From Jiangella sp. DSM 45060 (GTDB taxonomy: Bacteria > Actinomycetota > Actinomycetes > Jiangellales > Jiangellaceae): a DNA stretch of 64,000 bases. The notes beneath the pieces were generated by a model. That model searched no databases. It was not told the DNA's origin and worked only from the letters and a program-made list of their open reading frames with translations. Every line of letters begins with the position of its first letter. The first letter of the stretch is position 1. The DNA is taken from NCBI RefSeq assembly GCF_900105175.1, contig NZ_LT629771.1:682001-746000 (forward strand), read 5' to 3'. Made by a program: the position numbers and the translations under genes. Shown in pieces: positions 42,773 through 51,770 of the stretch.

Positions 42773-43266
42773 TCAGATCGCCAACGGCCGGCCCTTGCCA
42801 TCGACAGCACGATGGATCTTCGTGGTCAGCCCACCACATGAGCGACCAACGCCGTGACCTGCGGGTTCACAGTGCTCGAACGGCAGATTCTCTGCAGTTC
42901 GATGAAGCCCCCTGTGTCCTGATCGGGACGCCGGGTGTTCGTCGCGTGCTGGTGCGCCCGCGCGATCGTCGCATCGACCGACACCGTCCACTCGACCTTT
43001 CCGACCGCATCGGCCTCGGCCAGCATCTGGGCGAGCACCCGGTCCCAGGTGCCGTCGGCGGCATAGCGGCGGTGCCGCTTCCACACGGTCTGCCAGGGCC
43101 CGTACCGACCCCCGGGCAGATCGCGCCACGGGATCCCAGTTCGGTAGCGGTGGACGATGCCCTCGACCACCCTGCGGTTGTCCCCGAAGGGATGGCCCTT
43201 GCGGCCCACATTCGACGGAAGCAACGGCTCGATCCGTGCCCACTCCTCATCGCTGAACGCCCTGAA
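42773..43266 (-). mobile_element. Decayed IS5-family (IS427-like) transposase
   Basis: The minus strand encodes the first half of an IS5-type transposase, RFRAFSDEEWARIEPLLPS, then GIPWRDLPGGRYGPWQTVWK and TVSVDATIARAHQHATNTRR with the first catalytic Asp. A frame change follows, and a second frame continues as GRSCGGLTTKIHRAVDGKGR before ending near 42773. The start codon is missing and the remaining two thirds of the second ORF, with the other catalytic acids, is gone. IS427-group elements normally use a programmed frameshift at this point, but the truncation shows this copy is dead. Terminal repeats were not identified. Confidence 0.75.
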
Positions 43267-43526
43267 CCGGGAACCCCGGGTCGTCGACGATCACGGTGGG
43301 TGGCCGGGCTCGTGGCGGTACCGCCCGAGCATCCGCACCAGCAGCGCCGCCGTCACCAGACAGCCTGGCTTGGTCAGCGGCCTCGGCGATCGCGGCGCGG
43401 TCATGGCGGCGATCCTGCCAGGTTTCCGATGCGCGTCGTTCTCCGGTCATTCATCCCGATCTACGCATCGGGTCATCCCGTCTCCCTAGCGTGTGAGGCC
43501 GCATCCCCGGCGAGGAAGGCCTCACG

Positions 43527-46500
43527 TTGAGAACGCTCACCCTGCGGTGCTCCGCAGCGCTGGCCCTGATGGCGTCCGTGCTGGTCCCGCTCGGCAGCGC
43601 CGCGGCAGCGGCGCCGGAGGCACCGGACGGCCTGGAAGGCAGCGGCACCGCGGCCGACCCGTACCTCATCGGCACCGAGGAGGAGCTGGTCCGCTGGGCC
43701 GAGCTGCTCAACGCCGCCGACGCCGCCTACACGGGGACGAAGACCTTCCGGCTCACCGACGACATCGCGCTGACCGGCGCGAACACCGTCCCGATGGTCC
43801 GCGACTTCGACGGCACGCTGGACGGCGCCGGCCACACCATCAGCGGCTACACGCTGGAGGTCGCGCTGCCGGAGACGAACCCGAACGGCTTCCGGGCCGG
43901 GTTCATCGTGCGCAACGACGGCACCATCCGGAACCTCACGCTCGACGACCTCGAGGTCACCTGCACCGGCGACAACGGGACGGCGACCGGCCCGACCTGT
44001 GCCGGCCTGGTCGCGGAGAACTACGGCGCCATCGTGGCCAGCGCGGTCGAGGGCACCGTGACGGCGCCGGGCATGGAGAAGGTGGCCGGCATCGCGGGCG
44101 CCAGCTTCGGCGGCACCATCCGCGACGTCGCGTTCACCGGCGCGGTGACGGGCAGCTTCATGCCCGCCGGCGTCGTCTCGTACGGCAACAACGCCGCGAC
44201 GATCGAGCGCGCCGTCGTCGACGCCGACCTGGTCGCCACCTCGACGAAGCCGGCGGCCGGCCGGACGACTCAGCAGGGCAACGACGCCGGCCTCGTCATC
44301 GCCTACCCGAACAACGTGACGATCCGCAGCAGCGTCGTCACCGGCGGCTCGATCAGCTACGCCTATCCGGGCGGCACGCCGGGCTTCTACGGCCGCATCT
44401 CCGGCTACGACGGGTTCAGCCGCACCCTGAGCGGCAACCACGCGTACGCCGACGTGCTGATCAACGGCGTCGCGGTGACCGGCACGGCGACGGACCAGCA
44501 GGGCCAGGACACCGACGCCGCGACGCTGCGCGACCCCGGCTTCTACGCCTCGCTCGGCTTCGACCTGGAGACGGTCTGGCAGCTGGACGAGACCACCGGA
44601 GTGCCCGTGCTGCGAGACCCGGTCGAGACCGAGCCGGTCCCGCCGCTGTCCGGCGCGGGCACCGCCGCCGACCCGTATCTCATCGGCACCGAGGACGAGT
44701 TCCACCACTGGTCCGCGCTGGTCAACGACCGGGCGAACCTCGAGCACTCCGGCGCCCGCTACTACCGCATCACCGCGGACATCGCCCTGACCCGGCCGTT
44801 CACCATGGTCAACCAGTTCCGCGGCAACCTCGACGGGACCGGGCACACGGTCAGCGGGCTGGTCGTCACCGGGGACCTGTCCACCCGCAACGTCGTCGCG
44901 ATGATCGCGGAGAACTCCGGCGTCGTCGAGAACCTGGTGCTCGACGGCGTCGATGTCACCATGACCGGCGACCGCGGGCCGATCACCGGCCCGACCGCCG
45001 CCGGCCTCGTCGGCCGCAACCTCAGCGGCGGCCTGGTCCAGTCGGTCGCCGTCACCGGCAGCGTCGAGGCACGGGGCGCGGAGAAGGCGGCCGGGCTGGT
45101 CGGCGAGAACCTCGGCGGCGTGATCCGCGACTGCTCGTTCGAGGGCGACGTCACCGCCAACCTCATGGCCGCGGGCGTCGCGGGCTACAACAACGGCAAC
45201 GGCTCGGTGCAGCGCTGCCTCGTCGACGCCGACGTCACGACGGTGTCGACGCAGCCCGTCCAGGGCCGCGACGAGCAGCGCGGCAACGACGCGGGCCTGC
45301 TGCTGGCCTACCCGAACACCGGCTCGGTGCAGGCCAGCGTCGCCTACGGCGGCTCGATCAGCTACGCCTACCCGGGCGTCACGCCGGGCTTCTACGGCCG
45401 CATCTCCGGCTACGACGGGTACAGCCGGCTGCTGCGCGACAATCTCGCCAACACCGCCGTCACGATCAACGGCGCGACGGTGTCGGGCCAGGCCGGCGAC
45501 CAGAACGGCGCCGACCGCAGCGCCGAGCAGCTGGCCGACCGTGCGACATACGAGGCGCTGGGCTGGGACTTCGGCTACACGTGGGGCTGGGACGCGGACC
45601 GGTCGCGGCCGGTGCTCAGCTACGCCGACACCTCGATGCGGCCGGACCGCGTCACCGTGACGTTCCACGGCGACGCGCGGACCCGCCGCGGGTTCACCTG
45701 GTACACCAGCGCCGAGGCGGCCGAGCCGGTCGTGCGGCTGAGCACGTCACCCGACCTCACCGACGCCGTCGAGATCGCCGCCGAGCCATTGGCCCGCGCC
45801 GGCGCCGTCCGGCACCAGGCGGTCGCTGACGGCCTGACGCCGGGCACGACCTACTACTACCGGGTCGGCGACGCCGCCTCGGGCAACTTCAGCCCCACCG
45901 GCACGTTCCGGACCGCGGGCGACGGCGACGACGCGTTCTCGTTCGTCGCGCTGACCGACACCCAGTCGCAGAGCGAGGCCGAGGCGCAGCTGTCCGCCGA
46001 GACGATGGCGAAGTCGCTGGCCGCCGTCCCGGACGCCGCGTTCATGCTGCACAGCGGCGACGTCGTCGAGCGGGGCACCGACGAGTCGATGTGGCAGGAC
46101 CTGCTGAACCAGGCCGGCGGCAGTCTGATGGCGACGACGATCGCGCCGGCCGCGGGCAACCACGACACCGGCGGCGAGGCGTTCGTCGACCACTTCAACG
46201 TCGAGCGCAACGGCGACACGACCGACGGCAGCTACTACTCCTACGACTACGGCAGCGCGCACTTCGCCGTCCTCAACACCAACGAGGACGCCGCGCAGGC
46301 GGTCTCGCCGGAGCAGCTGGACTGGCTGCGCGCCGATGTCACGGCGGCCCGCGCGGCCGGCGCGGAGTGGGTGATCGTCAACCTGCACAAGGGCCCGTAC
46401 ACCACCGCCGTGCACGTCGACGATCCCGAGGTCGTGCGGCTGCGCGAGACGCTGGTGCCGCTGATGGACGAGCTCGACGTCGACCTCGTCTTCCAGGGCC

Positions 46501-49500
46501 ACGACCACATCTACGCACGCACGCGGCAGCTGGACCACGACCCCGAGGGCGTCGCGAACGCGACCGTCGTCGAGACCACCCGCTACACCGAGCTGGTCGG
46601 AGGCAAGCGGATCGAGTACACGCTCGACACCGAGGGCATCCGCTACCTGCTGCCCAACACGGCCGGTGCGAAGCACTACGACCAGAACACCAACCCGGAC
46701 GGCCTGGACATGGGCGCCTACCTCGGCCTGTTCGACCGCTCCGACCAGGGTCGCACGTCGGCCGCCGACGAGCGCGACGCGCAGTACTTCGCCGAGGTGA
46801 GCATCGACGGCGGCATGCTCGACGTCGTCATGTACCAGATCAAGGACCGCGCGCAGCCGTTCGCGCTGGAGGGCTTCGGCATCGACCGTGAGGTCCAGCC
46901 GGTGATCGACCAGATCGCGGCGCTGCCGGAGCCGGGCCGGGCCACCGACGCCGACCGGCCCGCCGTCGCCGCGGCCCGGACCGCGTACGACGCGCTCACC
47001 CGCGGCCAGCGATCGGCCGTCGCCGACGCCGGCCGGCTGGCCGAGCTGGAGCGCGAGCTGGCCACCTCCGGCGGCGCCGTGCCGTGGCACGTGGACGGCG
47101 CAGACGGCCGGCAGAGCGTCGCCGTCCGCAACACCACCGACGCCGACGTCACGGACCAGCCGGTGCTGCTGCGCCTCGACGCGGTGCCGGCCGGCACCGC
47201 GCCGGGCGCGCTGCGACTGCTCGATGCCGCCGGGCACCCCGTCCCGTTCGAGGTCGAGCACTGGGACCCGGCCGGCAGGACGACGGTCTGGGCGCGCGTC
47301 GCGCGGATCGGCGCGGGCGCGGCCGCACACCTGTGGGCCTACTACGGCGTCGCGCCCGAGGCGAACGACCCGGCCGACGTCTGGCGCGGCGACCACCTGC
47401 TGGTCGAGCACTTCGCCCGCTCGGCCGAGCCGGGCGCCGTCCTGACCGACTCGACCGGGCGCAGCACCGGCACCGTCGAGGGCGCCGGCCTGGTCGCCTC
47501 GACCGGCCCGCGCGGCACCCGGACGGCCGACTTCGCCGGCACCAAGATCTCCTACGACGACGTCGGCGCCGGGCTGGACCGGATCACCGTCAGCGCCGTC
47601 GTCACCGTCGCGGGCGAGCAGTCCCAGGACCTCGCCGCGATCATCGCCAAGGACCTGCTCGGCGACGGCGCGGGCGACACGTTCCGGCTGAGCCTGGACG
47701 CGTCGGACCGGCGGCTGCTGGCCGCGCACGTCGGCACCTGGTACCAGTCCAGCGCCACGACCCGGCGCGCCTCGGAGGGCGGGACCGAGCTCCCGGCCGA
47801 CGGCGAGCCGCACCTGGTGACGCTGACCTACGACGGCATGACCTTCGCCGCCTACCTCGACGGCGAGCTGATCCACCAGAACTTCGCCGAGTACCGCACC
47901 ACGCTGTCCGACCCGGACACGCCGACCAGCATCGGCGCGTTCTCCGACCCGGGCATCGTCCGCGGCGCCTTCACCGGCACGCTCGACGAGGTCCAGCTCA
48001 CCGGCGCCAGCACCAGCCCGGCGCTGGAGGAGTTCCGGTACGCCGCCTGGTTCGGCGACGCGGTCGGCTACGGCGACGTCGAGCCGCGCGACGGCAGCGT
48101 CGGTCTGACGGTGTCGTACCCGCAGGACGGTGCCGCCGTCGAGGCCGGGCCGGTCACCGTCAGCGGCGTCGTCACGCAGGACGTGACGCTCACCGCGACC
48201 GTCGGCGGGCAGCGGCACGAGCTCGGCGACGTCCCGGCCGGCGAGTTCCGGGTCGACGTGCCGGTGTACGTGCCGGGCGAGCAGGAGGTCGAGCTGACCG
48301 CGTCGGCCGAGGACGGCGACGCGACCGCGACGCTCCCGCTGGAGGTCACCGACACCGCGGCGCCGGCCCGGCCGGAGCTGGACGACACCGCCGTCGACGG
48401 GATCGTCGCCATCGGACACGACCCGGCCGAGCTCAGCGCCGAGGTCGAGGCGGGCACGGCCGAGGCGACGTCGGTGCGGTTCATGCGCAGCCAGTCGATC
48501 GAGCTGGACGCGAAGCAGGTGACGATGCGCTCGGGCACCACCGAGGCCTCGCTGCCCGACGACCTGCTGCCGGCCGACGGCACGGAGTCGGCCGAGCCGT
48601 TCGCCGCCACGTCGGGCGAGGGCGTCACCCCGTACCAGATCTTCGACGTCGCGCTGACCCCGCAGCAGGCCCGGGCGGAGTCGTACCGGTTCACCTGGAC
48701 CGGGTCGGCCGAGCGCGAGGTCACCGGGTACTACTGGGATCACGCCGCCGGCGCCTGGGTGAAGGCGGGCACGGCGTACGGGCCGGACGGCGCGGAGGCG
48801 TCGATGGACCTCGTCGTGCCGCGGTCCGCGGCGAACGGGCGGACGGTGACCGTGCTGCTCTGGCGCGGGCTCGGCACGCCGGTCGCGGGCCGGTCCAGCT
48901 ACGTCCCGAGCGCCGGGCAGTTCGACTTCTCCTACGCGCTGATCCCGGACACCCAGCTCTACACGCAGAGCACGCCGGAGATCTTCCGGCGGCAGACCGA
49001 GCACATCGCCGAGCAGGCCGAGGAGAACAAGACGGTGATGGCGCTGCACCTGGGTGACGTGGTGAACCGGCCGTGGCTGTCCGAGGAGTACCAGTGGGAG
49101 GCCGCCGACGCCGCGATGGACGTGCTCGACGAGGCGGACGTGCCGTACGCGATCACGTGGGGCAACCACGACTACGACAACGGCACCAACAGCCGCGTCC
49201 TCTACGATCGCTGGTTCTCCGCCGAGCGGCTGCGCGAGAGCGCCGGTGAGCTGTGGGGCGACTCGCGCGGTATCGACGACGCGTACTACCTGATGGAGCA
49301 GGACGGCGCCGAGATCATGGTGCTCTCCGTGGGCTTCTGGGCGAGCGACGCCGACCTGGCCTGGGCGGCGGACGCGATCGAGGCGCACCCGGACCACTCC
49401 GTGATCCTGCTGACGCACTCCTACACCGGCTCGCCCGGCGGGCTCTCCGGCGAGGGCGGGCGGATCCGCGACGCTCTGGTCGCGCCGTACGAGAACGTCA

Positions 49501-50036
49501 AGCTGATCCTGAGCGGCCACGTGTCCGGCGTCGGCCTGCACTACGAGTCGATCGACGGGCGGCCGGTGTACGGCGTGCTGCAGGACTACCAGGGCATGCC
49601 GTTCGGCGGGTTCGGGTTCCTGCGGCACATGAAGGTGGACGTCGAGAACGACCTGATCTACTTCAACACCTACTCGCCGTACACGGGCGAGACGACGTCG
49701 CCGTACGGGAACCGGCAGATGACCGTGCCCGGGACGTACTACCAGACCGACGCGGACAACTTCGCCATCCCGGTGGACCTCGGCGGCACGTCGCAGCGGA
49801 CGCTGACGACGTCGTCGCTGCTGCTGGCGACGGCGGAGGACGTGGCGCTGGGCGAGCCGGTCGAGCTGACCGGCGCGGGGACCGCGACGCTGGACCTGGA
49901 GTCGGTGCTCGACCTCAGGCCGCGGACGACGGTGCGGTGGTACGCGGTCCTGACCGACGCGGCCGGCAACCGCACGGTCAGCGATCAGCGCTCGTTCGCC
50001 GTCGAGCGGTACCGGCCGGGGCTCCCGCGGCCCTGA
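43527..50036 (+). CDS. Giant exported protein with two calcineurin-like phosphoesterase domains
   Basis: The 2169-residue protein starts with a signal peptide (TTG start after GAGGAAGG; LALMASVLVPLGSAAAAA). Two ~335-residue beta-helix (GLUG-like) repeats follow (~35-710), each opening GTAADPYLIGTE. Then come an FnIII-like purple-acid-phosphatase N-domain (~712-795), phosphoesterase 1 (TDTQ with Asp811; LHSGDVVERG, AGNHDTGG, QGHDHIYAR), a helical spacer, a DUF2341-like domain, a LamG-type domain (~1290-1510), Ig-like domains, and phosphoesterase 2 (PDTQ with Asp1808; LHLGDVVNRP, WGNHDYDNG, LSGHVSGVG). It probably cleaves phosphate esters on sugars or nucleotides outside the cell. No sorting signal is seen. 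It is transcribed alone and ends at a strong terminator. Confidence 0.88.
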   Translation: MRTLTLRCSAALALMASVLVPLGSAAAAAPEAPDGLEGSGTAADPYLIGTEEELVRWAELLNAADAAYTGTKTFRLTDDIALTGANTVPMVRDFDGTLDGAGHTISGYTLEVALPETNPNGFRAGFIVRNDGTIRNLTLDDLEVTCTGDNGTATGPTCAGLVAENYGAIVASAVEGTVTAPGMEKVAGIAGASFGGTIRDVAFTGAVTGSFMPAGVVSYGNNAATIERAVVDADLVATSTKPAAGRTTQQGNDAGLVIAYPNNVTIRSSVVTGGSISYAYPGGTPGFYGRISGYDGFSRTLSGNHAYADVLINGVAVTGTATDQQGQDTDAATLRDPGFYASLGFDLETVWQLDETTGVPVLRDPVETEPVPPLSGAGTAADPYLIGTEDEFHHWSALVNDRANLEHSGARYYRITADIALTRPFTMVNQFRGNLDGTGHTVSGLVVTGDLSTRNVVAMIAENSGVVENLVLDGVDVTMTGDRGPITGPTAAGLVGRNLSGGLVQSVAVTGSVEARGAEKAAGLVGENLGGVIRDCSFEGDVTANLMAAGVAGYNNGNGSVQRCLVDADVTTVSTQPVQGRDEQRGNDAGLLLAYPNTGSVQASVAYGGSISYAYPGVTPGFYGRISGYDGYSRLLRDNLANTAVTINGATVSGQAGDQNGADRSAEQLADRATYEALGWDFGYTWGWDADRSRPVLSYADTSMRPDRVTVTFHGDARTRRGFTWYTSAEAAEPVVRLSTSPDLTDAVEIAAEPLARAGAVRHQAVADGLTPGTTYYYRVGDAASGNFSPTGTFRTAGDGDDAFSFVALTDTQSQSEAEAQLSAETMAKSLAAVPDAAFMLHSGDVVERGTDESMWQDLLNQAGGSLMATTIAPAAGNHDTGGEAFVDHFNVERNGDTTDGSYYSYDYGSAHFAVLNTNEDAAQAVSPEQLDWLRADVTAARAAGAEWVIVNLHKGPYTTAVHVDDPEVVRLRETLVPLMDELDVDLVFQGHDHIYARTRQLDHDPEGVANATVVETTRYTELVGGKRIEYTLDTEGIRYLLPNTAGAKHYDQNTNPDGLDMGAYLGLFDRSDQGRTSAADERDAQYFAEVSIDGGMLDVVMYQIKDRAQPFALEGFGIDREVQPVIDQIAALPEPGRATDADRPAVAAARTAYDALTRGQRSAVADAGRLAELERELATSGGAVPWHVDGADGRQSVAVRNTTDADVTDQPVLLRLDAVPAGTAPGALRLLDAAGHPVPFEVEHWDPAGRTTVWARVARIGAGAAAHLWAYYGVAPEANDPADVWRGDHLLVEHFARSAEPGAVLTDSTGRSTGTVEGAGLVASTGPRGTRTADFAGTKISYDDVGAGLDRITVSAVVTVAGEQSQDLAAIIAKDLLGDGAGDTFRLSLDASDRRLLAAHVGTWYQSSATTRRASEGGTELPADGEPHLVTLTYDGMTFAAYLDGELIHQNFAEYRTTLSDPDTPTSIGAFSDPGIVRGAFTGTLDEVQLTGASTSPALEEFRYAAWFGDAVGYGDVEPRDGSVGLTVSYPQDGAAVEAGPVTVSGVVTQDVTLTATVGGQRHELGDVPAGEFRVDVPVYVPGEQEVELTASAEDGDATATLPLEVTDTAAPARPELDDTAVDGIVAIGHDPAELSAEVEAGTAEATSVRFMRSQSIELDAKQVTMRSGTTEASLPDDLLPADGTESAEPFAATSGEGVTPYQIFDVALTPQQARAESYRFTWTGSAEREVTGYYWDHAAGAWVKAGTAYGPDGAEASMDLVVPRSAANGRTVTVLLWRGLGTPVAGRSSYVPSAGQFDFSYALIPDTQLYTQSTPEIFRRQTEHIAEQAEENKTVMALHLGDVVNRPWLSEEYQWEAADAAMDVLDEADVPYAITWGNHDYDNGTNSRVLYDRWFSAERLRESAGELWGDSRGIDDAYYLMEQDGAEIMVLSVGFWASDADLAWAADAIEAHPDHSVILLTHSYTGSPGGLSGEGGRIRDALVAPYENVKLILSGHVSGVGLHYESIDGRPVYGVLQDYQGMPFGGFGFLRHMKVDVENDLIYFNTYSPYTGETTSPYGNRQMTVPGTYYQTDADNFAIPVDLGGTSQRTLTTSSLLLATAEDVALGEPVELTGAGTATLDLESVLDLRPRTTVRWYAVLTDAAGNRTVSDQRSFAVERYRPGLPRP

Positions 50037-50056
50037 CCTCGGCACGGAACGAAAAG

Positions 50057-50111
50057 GGGCGGCCGGCCCCGCGACCGTCAGGGGGGATCGGGTCGCGGGA
50101 ACCGGCCGCCC
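50057..50111. terminator. Strong bidirectional hairpin terminator
   Basis: GGGCGGCCGG plus CCCGCGACC on the left pair with GGTCGCGGG plus CCGGCCGCCC on the right around a 14-base loop, with only a small internal bulge. It lies between the stops of two convergent genes and can end both transcripts. Confidence 0.85.
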
Positions 50112-50142
50112 GGGGGCGCCGGGGAACCCCGTCTCGGGTGGG

Positions 50143-51663
50143 TCAGCGGGAGATGCGGACGGCGTCGGCCTCGATGGAGCCGGCGGTCGACGTCCAGCGG
50201 CTGACGCCGACGACCGGGCGGTTGCCGGCGGCCAGCGCGAACGTGCCGATGGAGACCCACCGGCCGCCGTTGCTGCGCTGGTCGACGTAGACCGTCTGGT
50301 TGCCGCTCGTGGTGGCGACGAGGTACGGCGTGCGGGAGTTGTTGGCGGGGTCCTGCGGGTACCAGACCTCGACCCGGTAGTTCGCGGCCGCCGGGATGTT
50401 CGCGCTGAACCAGGCGGCGTCGCTGGAGAGCACCGGCTGGGCGTGCCGATGGTTGCTGCCGTACTGGCCGGGCGCCGACGCCGCGACCCAGTTGGCGCTG
50501 GCGGTGAACGCGCCGCCGTTGTCGACGATGACGCTCCACGACGGCTCGCCGCCGCCGTTGACGTAGCCCATGTACCGGTTCCAGTCCCAGTTCGGGCCGG
50601 GGTCGGTGTGCGTGGCGCCGGGCGCCTCGCTGTGCGCGATGACGTGCGTGCGGTCGCGCGGGATGCCGTAGCGGTCGCAGACGTGCCGGGTCAGAGCGGC
50701 CGATGAGCGGTACATGGCCTCGGTGTACCAGGCGGGGTCGTTGACCCAGCCCTCGTGCTCGATGCCGATGGACCGGTTGTTGGTGTTGCCGACGTGCCAG
50801 GCGACATCCTTGTTGCGCACCATCTGCGTGATCTCGCCGTCGGACGAGCGGACGACGTAATGGGCCGACACGTTCGCGCTCGGGTTCTGGAACCACGAGA
50901 TGCACCCGGCGTACGACCCCTGGACGGTGTGGATGACAACGCGATCGATGGCGTAGTCATTCGGCCGGTTGGCGACGCGGTAGTTGCCGGAGTTGGCGGC
51001 CACCCAGCGGGCCGGGCCGTAGTCGTCGGTCTTGACGGAGAACCGCTGGTCGAGCGTGGGGACGGTGGCGAACGAGCCGTAGTCGGGGGCGACGGCCCGG
51101 GCGGCGACGGTGTACGTCTCGCCGTGCGCCCGCAGCGCCAGGCCGCGCTCCAGCGTCTCGTAGACGGTGTCGGCCTCGAGCCGGGCGACGGAGGGGTCGG
51201 CGTAGCCGGAGTAGCGGGCGACCGGCTCGTACCAGGCGTCGACGCGGCGGCGGTCGGCCGCGCCCAGGCCGGCGTCGTCGGCCAGCGAGCGCAGCAGTGC
51301 GGCGGCGCCGTCGACGTTGGCCGCGACATCGGTCCTGAGTGCGTCCAGGCCGTGGCCGGTGAGCGCGGCGGCCGTGCCCAGCGTGTCGGTGGACGGGTTG
51401 CTGATGAGGTGCATGACGCCGTAGCCGCCGGCCTGGCTGGGCCGGCCGGCGTGGTCGTCGATGCGGGTGACGGTGTAGGAGAGCGCGACCAGCAGGTCGC
51501 GCGGGACGCTGTGCCGGCGGGCGGCCGCGGCGAACGCGGCGCTGAGCCGGGTGACCGGCCGGACGGGGTCGCCGGCGGCGTTGGCGGCGGTCGTGACCAC
51601 GGGCGTCACGACGATGGCGGCGCCGAGCGCGAGGACGGCGCGTCGGCTGGGTTGACTCGTCAC
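50143..51663 (-). CDS. Exported N-acetylmuramoyl-L-alanine amidase with golvesin-type C-terminal domain
   Basis: The 506-residue protein has a twin-arginine-like signal (SRRAVLALGAAIVV), an N-terminal helical region of ~200 residues, an amidase_2/PGRP domain (VVIHTVQGSYAGCISWF, SAHYVVRSSDGEITQMV, GIEHEGWV, AHSEAPGATHTDPG) with the zinc-binding histidines, and a C-terminal golvesin/xanthan-lyase CBM-like domain (WSVIVDNGGAFTASANWV to the end). It should cut the muramyl-alanine bond of peptidoglycan outside the cell. GAGGGGATCC precedes the GTG. Confidence 0.9.
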   Translation of the reverse strand: MTSQPSRRAVLALGAAIVVTPVVTTAANAAGDPVRPVTRLSAAFAAAARRHSVPRDLLVALSYTVTRIDDHAGRPSQAGGYGVMHLISNPSTDTLGTAAALTGHGLDALRTDVAANVDGAAALLRSLADDAGLGAADRRRVDAWYEPVARYSGYADPSVARLEADTVYETLERGLALRAHGETYTVAARAVAPDYGSFATVPTLDQRFSVKTDDYGPARWVAANSGNYRVANRPNDYAIDRVVIHTVQGSYAGCISWFQNPSANVSAHYVVRSSDGEITQMVRNKDVAWHVGNTNNRSIGIEHEGWVNDPAWYTEAMYRSSAALTRHVCDRYGIPRDRTHVIAHSEAPGATHTDPGPNWDWNRYMGYVNGGGEPSWSVIVDNGGAFTASANWVAASAPGQYGSNHRHAQPVLSSDAAWFSANIPAAANYRVEVWYPQDPANNSRTPYLVATTSGNQTVYVDQRSNGGRWVSIGTFALAAGNRPVVGVSRWTSTAGSIEADAVRISR

Positions 51664-51770
51664 TGCGGATCCCCTCTGTCGCCCGGAGCCGGTGGATCGC
51701 ACCGGCCGAGTAACAGCAGAACCTACCGACAGTTTGTGGGTCTGTCACCAGGTTCCGGACGAATGTCCGG

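Noticed and set aside
42430-42810. A minus-strand frame containing RAYSTGVIRSELG, considered as a second transposase start
   Set aside because: The resemblance to IS5-type N-termini is short and the frame overlaps the DHFR-like gene in another phase.
45747-50045. A 1432-codon open frame on the minus strand opposite the giant phosphoesterase gene
   Set aside because: It has the Arg/Gly/Val/Gln-rich composition of an antisense shadow in GC-rich DNA, no domain and no ribosome site. The plus-strand frame has clear domains throughout.
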